Notes under the pieces: model-generated | Databases searched by the model: none | Told to the model about the DNA's origin: nothing | The model's input: only the letters and a program-made list of their open reading frames with translations | Source of the DNA: Amaurobius ferox | Taxonomy: Eukaryota > Arthropoda > Arachnida > Araneae > Amaurobiidae | Assembly: GCA_951213105.1 (NCBI GenBank) | Contig: OX578148.1 | Coordinates: 142,606,043 to 142,670,042, forward strand | DNA: 64,000 nt | Direction: 5' to 3' | Made by a program: the position numbers and the translations under genes | In this document: piece after piece, positions 56,670 to 64,000 of the stretch | Layout of the letters: each line of letters begins with the position of its first letter | Numbering within the stretch: position 1 is the first letter of the stretch

Positions 56670-56811
56670 CGAATCGTACTAAAATCTAATCAGCACCAGG
56701 GTATCTCACAAGTGACTTATCTAACCAATTATATGAAATTTGGCTAATTAGGTTTTTAGCTAGAGTGGATACATCCATTTTTGTCGACCATTTCGCAAAA
56801 AACAAGAAAGA

Positions 56812-58110
56812 TCAATCATGCTTAAAGCATTGATTATGAAACCCTTTCCAACTTCAATGCAATTTTATTTAAACATGTCTAAAATGCAATACATTCCTCG
56901 GTAATATTTTAAAACTTATCACAATACTACATTAATTTATTATATTTGAAACCTTAAACCTTCATCGAAAAAAATTAACTTCATTCAAATGACGGCATTA
57001 AAATATAAATTGCCTGGTTTAAACATCTCTAAAATGTGATACATTCCTCGGTAATAATTTTAGAATTATCATAATACTACGATAATTTATTATATTTGAA
57101 AACTTCATCGAAAACAACTGAAATCCATTCAAATGACGTCATAGAAAAAATAACACGCCTGGCTCTCTCTATAAAAGCAACATTTCATTCATAAATAATT
57201 CCCCCATTCATGTCATTCATCACAATACTATAATAATTTATATTATTTAAAAATTAAGACCATGGAGCTACAAGTAAGTAAAACTCTATGCGTAAAACTT
57301 CATCGAAAATTATCGTCCTTCTCTTTCTAAAATCAATGAATATTTCATTCATATCAGCCATGCAGACTCCATGGACTAAATGATTTTGTGTTAAAGAATT
57401 ACAGCGATTCTAATACAACTCATTCTACATATTTTGCTGTTTACATTTTACATAGGTGAAAAATAGGCTTAATAGTAGAAATAATCAAATTTGTATGAGC
57501 ATTTAAACTGAAATATATTGTCATTGCGTTGTTAAAATATGTAGATGCACAGAATTTAGGCCAAAATAAAGTAGTTTTAGGACGGATACAACACTCAATA
57601 TGAATTAGAAAGAACTTTAAAAATCACGATTTTGACACAAGATGGATGCCATATATCATTTTGAAGTGGGTCATGTGATCGTTTCATATCATGGACACGT
57701 GATCGCTTCATATAAGAGGTGTTATTATTATTTTAATTTTTATTTAAAAAACTACTGAATATATTTCGCTGAATTTTTTTTTATATATTTTATGGAACAA
57801 TTTGAATATTGCCTAAAATTTTCGAAGCAATTTGTGAATTTTAAATCCGCTTAAAAAATGCTTGGAAAATTAGGTCCCATAGGGAACAATGTATTCCATT
57901 TTTTCAACCCGGGTTCAATCCAAAACTCATTGGGTGATATTATTTATTTATATTCCCATAGGTCCTACAGACCGTCTGAACAACATACTAAAATTTCATT
58001 TTGATTAAGTCATTTTTACGGCAGTTATCGTGCTAACGGACAGACAGACAGACAGACAGACAGACAGAATGAACAAAGTCATAAACACTGTTCAACTTTG
58101 TTGTAAAGTG
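56812..58110 (+). repeat. Dispersed family DR-A, copy 3 (longest uninterrupted)
   Basis: It joins the 5' module seen at 25648-26279 (56812-57435) to the 3' module seen at 5880-6262 (57740-58110), showing that the two are parts of one repeat of about 1.3 kb. The middle (57436-57740) is shared with 59775-60090. It ends in a (GACA)n run, 'gaacaaagtcataaacac' and 'gtaaagtgttaaaaa'. Just before it, at 56670-56770, is a family C 5' piece. No coding frame is conserved between copies. Confidence 0.88.
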
Positions 58111-58134
58111 TTAAAAAAAGGCAGGTTCTTTCAT

Positions 58135-58410
58135 ATCGAACCGTACCAAAATCTAATCAGCACCAGGGTCACCCACAAGTGACTTACCTACCCTATTATA
58201 TGAAATTCGGTCCATTCATTTTTCAGTTAGAGTGGATACATATATTGAACAGACAGACAGACGGACACACCCAGACGTCCCGCTAAAAATGTTTTTTTTC
58301 TCAATCTAGAGGTGTCAAAAGGTGTAGATTCGTCGAAAACTTGAGATGCGATTTTCGACATCATTCCAATCCTTTCCCTACACATTACCCTGTATTGCAG
58401 GGAAAGTAAT
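58135..58410 (+). repeat. Dispersed repeat family C, copy 3
   Basis: 'accaaaatctaatcagcacc', 'acaagtgacttacct', 'agagtggatacata', 'agacagacagacgga', 'tcgtcgaaaac...attttcgac', ending in the hairpin ccctg-tattg-caggg followed by 'aaagtaat'. The same order is found at 33790-34030. A reverse piece lies near 58740-58870. Confidence 0.75.
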
Positions 58411-59224
58411 ACCATTCCGACCAACCCATACGATGAAAAAGATGCTTGCAGAAACTGCTTTCTCTTCATTCTCGTGATTCCATTGAGGAGCATCACTGCC
58501 AGCTAAGACTCTCTGATGAAAAGTATCTACACATTACTAATCTTTAAGGCATCTGTCAAATTGAGCGCATCCTGGCTAAAGTATTAATCGTTTCAAGTAT
58601 TCTTCTCCATTTAATTGTCATATAGTAATGGATACCGTTGCAATTAATTATATTATAAATAATTTATATTCATTTTATTGCGTTAATTTTATTATTATTA
58701 GTTTATAGTATATTCTAGGATGAATGAACGCGAAAAACTCTAGCGTGACGTCTGTGTGTATCCACTCTAACTCGAAAGCGAGTCGACCCCATTTCATAAA
58801 ATGGGGCGGGGACGTCAGTTGTGGGCGATCCTGGTATGGATTAGAGTTTGGTACGATTTGGAAATGATTGCGGGTTATTTTTTTGCAAAATGGTCCGCAA
58901 AGATCGTCTCAATCTGAAATAAGGGACTACATATGCATAAATGGAACTATAAAATTCGAAATGTTTGACAACGAAAAAGATAACGCTCTCTTTTTTTCTC
59001 GCAACTTCAAAATGCGTCCAGTTGTCAAATGGATTAAAAGAGCCAATTCCGTGTCATTTCAGATAATCATCCCTATTACTCTGCGCCAATTAAACTGAAA
59101 TGAATGAATCACAAAATCAATAAAGGGAATGTGTCTTTGAATCTGTAGCGAAAGTTGTGTGCTGCCTGCATCGGATTCATAATAATCTGATGAAGAGCAT
59201 GAATGTATGGAATATCAAACAACA
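58411..59224. other. Unassigned sequence with a reverse family C piece
   Basis: 58740-58870 carries family C landmarks in reverse ('gtgtgtatccactctaact', 'gatcctggtatggattagag', 'ttggtacgatttgg'). The remainder, including a 76-codon frame at 58868-59098, is unassigned. Confidence 0.45.
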
Positions 59225-59549
59225 AAGATCAATCATGCATACAGCAAACACTTTCCAACTCAGATGCCATTTAAAAATTTTTAAAATGCGATCCATTCAG
59301 TGGTGATATTTCTTAATGATCCATCATTTATTTTACTTGAAAACTTCAAACTTCATCGAAAAAAAATGAACTTCATTCGAATAACGTCATCGAAATATAA
59401 ATCGTCTGGTTTTCTGTGTAAACGCGGTGAATATTTCATTCATACACTTTTATTCCAGACTCCAGAGTTAAAAAAAATGTGCATGAAAAATTTCAGCTCT
59501 TCTTATCAACTCGTTTTACAATCACTTGTTTGCATTCTGCGTCCATTAA

Positions 59550-59770
59550 CACTAGAACGACGGAAGCGACCCCATGGACCGCATAAATACTTTGAGAAAC
59601 GATTCCTCATCCCATTCAAATTTTATGACTTTTCTTTTTTTTTCTTAAAATTATTAAAAACACAGAAGGAAATGATTCTAGGTTTTATAATAAGAGAACA
59701 TCCAATCAACGATCTTTCTAAAACGACGGCAGCGGTCAAAGTAGTTACGACCGCTTCTGTCGTTCCAGTG
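59550..59770. mobile_element. piggyBac-like MITE, 221 bp, TTAA target
   Basis: TTAA lies on both sides (59546-59549 and 59771-59774). Terminal inverted repeats are cactagaacgacggaagcg and, in reverse, cactggaacgacagaagcg, with two mismatches in 19. A subterminal copy near the right end makes a hairpin (aacgacggcagcggtc with gaccgcttctgtcgtt). DR-A copy 2 shows the unoccupied site as a single TTAA. No coding capacity. TTAA specificity is the hallmark of piggyBac; a 159-codon frame across it is spurious. Confidence 0.87.
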
Positions 59771-59833
59771 TTAAAATGAGGCTTCGTAGTAGAAATAATC
59801 CAAGCTGGAGGATCCTTTAAACTCAAATAGAGT

Positions 59834-59895
59834 TGAAGACCCAGACCGTCCGACTCGTCCAGAGGACTAAGAGCACCTATTTGGACGGCCGGGAC
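59834..59895 (-). mobile_element. (CAA)n SINE, 62-bp 3' tail
   Basis: In reverse: gtcccggccgtccaaatagg, a loop with gtcctctggac, then gtcggacggtctgggtcttc and a. Flanked by a perfect 15-bp duplication, aaactcaaatagagt (59819-59833 and 59896-59910). A young copy. Confidence 0.92.
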
Positions 59896-60460
59896 AAACT
59901 CAAATAGAGTGTCATTGCAGAACAGAGATGCACAGAAAATACACAAAAATAAAGCGATTTTAGGACGGACGTAACACTCAATATAAATTTAAAAGAACTT
60001 TAAAAATCACGATTTTTACCCATTATGCTCTTTTATTTTGAAGTGGGCCACGTGATATCTTCATATTATATGGATGTCATTATTATTTTAATTTTTATTA
60101 AGAAAACCATCGAACCTATTTTAATGAAATTTTTTTATATATTTTATGGTATCATTTGAATATTTCCTAATATTTTCAAAGCCATTTGCGAATGTTAACT
60201 TCGCTTAAAAAGTGTTTAAAAAATGAGGGTTCAATGTACTTCATTTTTTCCACCCGGGTTCCATCCAAAACTAATTGTGTGATATTATTCATTTACATTC
60301 ATTATTATTCATTTATGTGTTAATTATTCATTTACATTCCCATAGGTCCCACAGACCGTCTCCACAACGTACCCCAATTTCATTTTCCCGGCAGTGATCG
60401 CGCAATGGGATCGCGAACGAACAGAATGCCTTGACTGCTAGGTTGTAAAGTCTTAAAAGT

Positions 60461-62511
60461 CGAGTGTAAACGGTCGCTCCGAATGCTTTTGAGTTATCAG
60501 CACCAGTGTATCTAAGTGTAGCGTTCAATACAGTTTCAGAAACACAATTTAAGCAAATGTCAAACTTTTGTTCATTTTTTAACGAATCGGACCATTTTAA
60601 TGTGTGGATCCACCTTTCCTAAACAGGCTATTTTTGAAAAGTTATTTTATACAAATGCACATTTCTGTCATTTTCCTGAGTTTGAAATTTTGTACTTTTC
60701 ACATGGGTAAGTGTGCACCTTCTCCGGGAAACGTTCTATAAACGTCCAGCTAGCCCATTGAAACTGAATGCAAAAGATCCGCCCATGTCATCTTGTAGTT
60801 TTCCCACTTTGCTGGAATACCGGCAATTAAAATATCAAAAAATCGTTTCTGTAAAAGAAGTCCCGAATCAAAAGAGATTTCGGGATTACATCTTTTTTTC
60901 CGTCCGGGGTGGGTGGCGCGTTTTCTTTCTCTTGTGGCAGCCGAAAAAGATTCTGCGTCGACGTCACGCTGTGTAACTTTTACCTGAACGGAAAAGCCAA
61001 AAGAAAACAGATTGAGGAGGGGGGGGGGGGGGGTGGAGACGGCAGAATGTACATTCGCACGGATCCTAGGCGTGGCCCATCGTAAATCACCGCTTAAAGG
61101 GGGGTCGCAGAAATATGAATGGGGGTGAGAAAGAAGGCGCCAAAAAATCCCGACTGGCGCAGCAAGATGTCATGACATGAGTTTCGATATACCCCCTCTC
61201 TGCTATGAAATCTTCTTTTTAATTCACCGCTGTGATATTAAAATGTTTATGAAAAAGGCCAGGCCGTATGCTTTTTTACTAGACCAAACCAGACCGGTGT
61301 TAAAGGGTTAGGCCCGACTGGGCGGAATATTCATGGTTTTGGAAGGGTCACCTCCCCTTGGCGCGGGAGATATATTGGGCGATCTATCCGACGATATATC
61401 CGGAATGACTGAGTCGCGCGTCTAATCGAATCTAACCGCACAGACAGCGGGATCAGTGATTGGCGTGGCAGGGTGATTTTGTTATGCAACATTTCGGCGA
61501 GTTGAAAGCGGTATATACTACCGGAAAGTTCTTATTGTATGTGGGAAAAGTTTCCAAATGAGGCGTAAGATAGGCGACCCGAAATATCCAATTTAACAAA
61601 TACACAATAAAATGACGATATTGAGGACAAGTGCCAATCCCTCGTACCGCTTACAGTTTCTACAATGTTCAGCAGTTTTTGAAACATTACAAATTGTATG
61701 TAACAGTTTTTTAAAGATAAAAACTTGTATTTATTAAATTCCACTTAAAACTAGTATGCATACTTAAATATATGTTATTCATAATAGGGAAATGAACTCG
61801 CATGTTGCTCTTTTAAACGTTGAAAATCACAAGACAACCTATTTTCGGCTCTATATCCCCTGAATACAGAGTTGGTCGCATTCTCGATAAAGCAATTCTT
61901 CATCCGGCGATATGGCACATGTGAACGTCCCTGTATTCGCATTCTCCCAGCGCCGGGGATGCTTTAAATACACCCCTCCGTCCACACAAAGGGCTGTGAG
62001 GACATACACCATTTTTATGAGTCTTAAACGCCGGGGATTCCAGTATATACAAATATTTCGGAATATTGTGGGGTTTAGAGCAATAAGACATACTACGTGT
62101 ATAAACTGAGACATTAACCCTCTTTTCAAATACTTATTTTAAAAATAAGTATATTCTCTGGGGTTTTTCCAGATTTTTAGACTAAAATGAGTGTGGGATT
62201 CGTAGCATTACACACTTAAATGCTCAGCGGATCGTCGATATGGAGGTGGGCCTGCAATTTAAAAGACTATTTCACTTACACACATTACACTAAGAACATA
62301 CTCATATTTAAAACATTGGGCTCTCTTTTAAAACATGCTGGGATTTAAAGATACTCCCATGTAAATACACAAATATTAAAAACATACTCTTATAGAGAAA
62401 TTAGCATGTGGGGGTTTTTAAATATTTATTTTTAAAATTTGGAAATCTAAGGCTGAAATAATTGGGTATACACCCCCCCCCCCTCCAAAAGACCCAATTC
62501 ATGCAATTCTG
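60461..62511. other. Unassigned sequence, partly GC-rich
   Basis: A run of 15 G lies at 61019-61033. From 61040 to 61500 the DNA is clearly richer in GC than the rest and appears single-copy here, but no coding frame was recognised. Overlapping frames at 61851-62129 (both strands) have no family motif. Regulatory or untranslated host sequence is possible but unproven. Confidence 0.4.
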
Positions 62512-62760
62512 CCACTTTCAAAACACGCCTTTTTGGTCAAATTTTTGCAAAACACACATTTTTTTTTAAAAAATTGCAAAAGTGCGAAAACCTACGTTAA
62601 TTCCCATAGAGAAATCGGACATTTTTAAAAAAATCGCACAATATCACACTTTTAAAAAACGCATTTTTTGGTAACATTTTCGCAAAAACCACACATTTTT
62701 TGTAAAAAATGTACAAAAGTGTGAAAACCCGTGTTAATTCCCATAGAGAAATCGCACAAA
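62512..62760. repeat. Tandem dimer, ~137-bp unit
   Basis: Two diverged copies side by side, each running 'cactttyaaaa.acgc', 'ttttggt', 'aca.cacatttttt', 'aaaagtg.gaaaacc', 'gttaattcccatagagaaat' and 'cg'. Both copies contain many short inverted A/T runs. Confidence 0.8.
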
Positions 62761-62924
62761 AAATAACGAAATCGTTGCCACCCGAAAAAAGTTTCTAAAA
62801 AGTGTTCATCCCCCTACTTTTCCATTTCCCCCCTTTTTACGCCGTCGTCTAGGATTACGGAATTCAAGATGGCGGCCATTTTGCTCCGCCACTGGCGGTG
62901 AACACCCCTTTCTTATCTACTAGC

Positions 62925-64000
62925 CCCTTTGAGGTACACCAGATGTTTGTAAATATATGTTATTACCTTGGGTAATATAATTGTTGTATAACAGAAAGTG
63001 CAATAGCATAGGAAAGATTTTTACATTAAATGGAACATTATTGGAAGATTGATAATCATGATAAAGAGAGATAATAACTTTATATTAATCTTTAATATCA
63101 ATATTATTAAATAGGTCTTTAAAATCAAAGGTATGGAACCAAGAATATGTGGAAGTTTGCTAAGGTGATTAACTAAATCAAAACTATTGTTCAATATGAA
63201 ATAGCCTGAATTCTTAAATTTAAGAGATTCATTAATTCTATTTAAACAGTTTAGCAAGTACTTACTAACTGTAGTGGTAAAGGTATTATGTCCACAAGTG
63301 ACCGTTCTAAAACTGAGAGGTGATTTGTGGAATTTAGGAACCAAAGTAACATATGGAAATTTATAAAACTTACAATTAATATTTAATTGTGTATATAATT
63401 TTAGCATTTTAGTTTTGAGTTTGATAGATTGATTATTAATGGGTTTAAAAATATGATTATTTTTTAAGTAATTCTGTAACAGAGAAACATAATATTTTTT
63501 ACAAATGATGGCATAATTATTAGAAGCTTTATCTACATAAGTTATGATAAAATGTTGTTGTAGTTCTTTAATAGCAGAAAGGAGTTGTTTATAAGGATAA
63601 CGAAGCCTCGTAAATTTAATATTTATAATAACATTTTTAAGAAGATGTACCCTTCCATAGATGGAATGTGAACAAGCCTGTTGGTATATGAATTTATCAA
63701 ACTGGAAAGATAAAGATTGCAGAAGAAGTTTAGGGTGATGGCAGAATGGAATGCGAAATTTAGACCCTTTATTCATAATATCCCGAAGTATATTATCCTG
63801 GACTATACTGAGATCCGCAGTAATAATGTGTCCATGAGATGAGTTTACATAATGTGTAAGATTCTTATTGCTGCATACACATGCTGTAAGATTATCGGAG
63901 TTTAATGACCTGGAAACTTCATTGTAATTGTAAATAGTTCTACCCATTGGTAAATTATATTTGAAAGCTTTTTGTATTTTGATATCATTTACAGGTAATA
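62925..64000 (-). pseudogene. Penelope-type reverse transcriptase, 5' part off window
   Basis: The frame is open from the window edge at 64000 and has no stop upstream of the first ATG at 63947, so its true N-terminus lies outside. Seen in order: 'HGHIITADLSIVQDNILRDIMNKG' (N-terminal block of these proteins), 'FIITYVDKASNNYAIICKKYY' (the 'ADKAxNNVVxVC' block), 'FPYVTLVPKFHKSPLSFRTVTCG' (the 'YxxPKLHKxP..RFI' block) and 'TTTVSKYLLNCL'. After a frameshift near 63140 comes 'TFDFKDLFNNIDIKD' with the catalytic aspartate of RT motif A, a stop, then 'NNYITQGNNIYLQTSGVPQRG' (the 'GIPMG' block). Similarity stops at about 62925 before the second catalytic motif, so the 3' end is truncated. The family could be Penelope-like or another related RT. 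Confidence 0.65.

Larger units (their letters stand above)
59225..60460 (+). repeat. Dispersed family DR-A, copy 4, host of two insertions
   Basis: A diverged copy with the 5' module at 59225-59545, the middle at 59775-60090 and the 3' module at 60090-60460. It is interrupted by a piggyBac-like MITE and by a SINE tail. Near 60300 the stretch 'attcatttacatt' is locally duplicated. The (GACA)n run is lost. Confidence 0.85.

Overview
This is a TE-dense, AT-rich eukaryotic window, most likely from an arthropod and probably a chelicerate such as a spider. The organism is inferred from the mix of Tc1/mariner, Tigger, hAT and piggyBac-like DNA elements, a copia-type LTR element, R1/I-type LINE debris, Penelope-type reverse transcriptase (RT) fragments and Helitrons. 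No ribosomal RNA, organellar or prokaryotic signature was found. I could not support any intact host protein-coding gene. Every coding similarity I recognise belongs to a mobile element, and nearly all of them are broken.

Layout. 0-7.6 kb: mostly unassigned AT-rich DNA, with (TA)n microsatellites, a Penelope-type RT fragment (1641-1964, minus) and one copy of dispersed family 'DR-A' (5880-6262). 7.66-9.53 kb: a decayed Tigger/pogo element. 10.87-11.08 kb: the longest copy of a (CAA)n-tailed SINE. 15.4-18.96 kb: a tRNA-derived SINE remnant, dispersed repeat 'B', and a broken Tc1-like DD34E element on the minus strand. 22.15-24.15 kb: a minisatellite of mixed 36-bp and about 55-bp units. 24.77-32.9 kb: two related elements with long terminal inverted repeats (TIRs), the second split by a very young copia element (27054-32330; LTRs differ at one position; TSD aaaat).

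34.3-46.4 kb: non-autonomous Helitrons built from about 150-bp monomers. One is a textbook single copy (34296-35911). Three more lie in a head-to-tail array (41505-46432, minus) inside a copy of repeat B. A 940-bp hAT deletion derivative with a perfect 8-bp target-site duplication (TSD) lies between them (39057-39996). 47-50 kb: another DR-A copy carrying a 41-nt A run and a SINE tail, then a tRNA-SINE. 51.4-52.6 kb: a long-inverted-repeat element. 53.3-55.3 kb: LINE debris, then a 194-bp tandem array made from a fragment of a Tc1 transposase, itself hit by a SINE tail. 56.7-60.5 kb: two long DR-A copies, one holding a 221-bp piggyBac-like MITE and a SINE tail. 62.9-64 kb: a Penelope-type RT pseudogene running off the window edge.

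There is no operon-like cooperation here. What ties the window together is nested insertion, which gives relative ages: DR-A and B are old, the DNA elements and the Helitron array lie inside them, and the SINE tails and the copia element came last. I see no new host system. The most unusual material is structural: the tandem Helitrons, the 194-bp array derived from a transposase, and a SINE family represented by very short 3' tails with long perfect TSDs.
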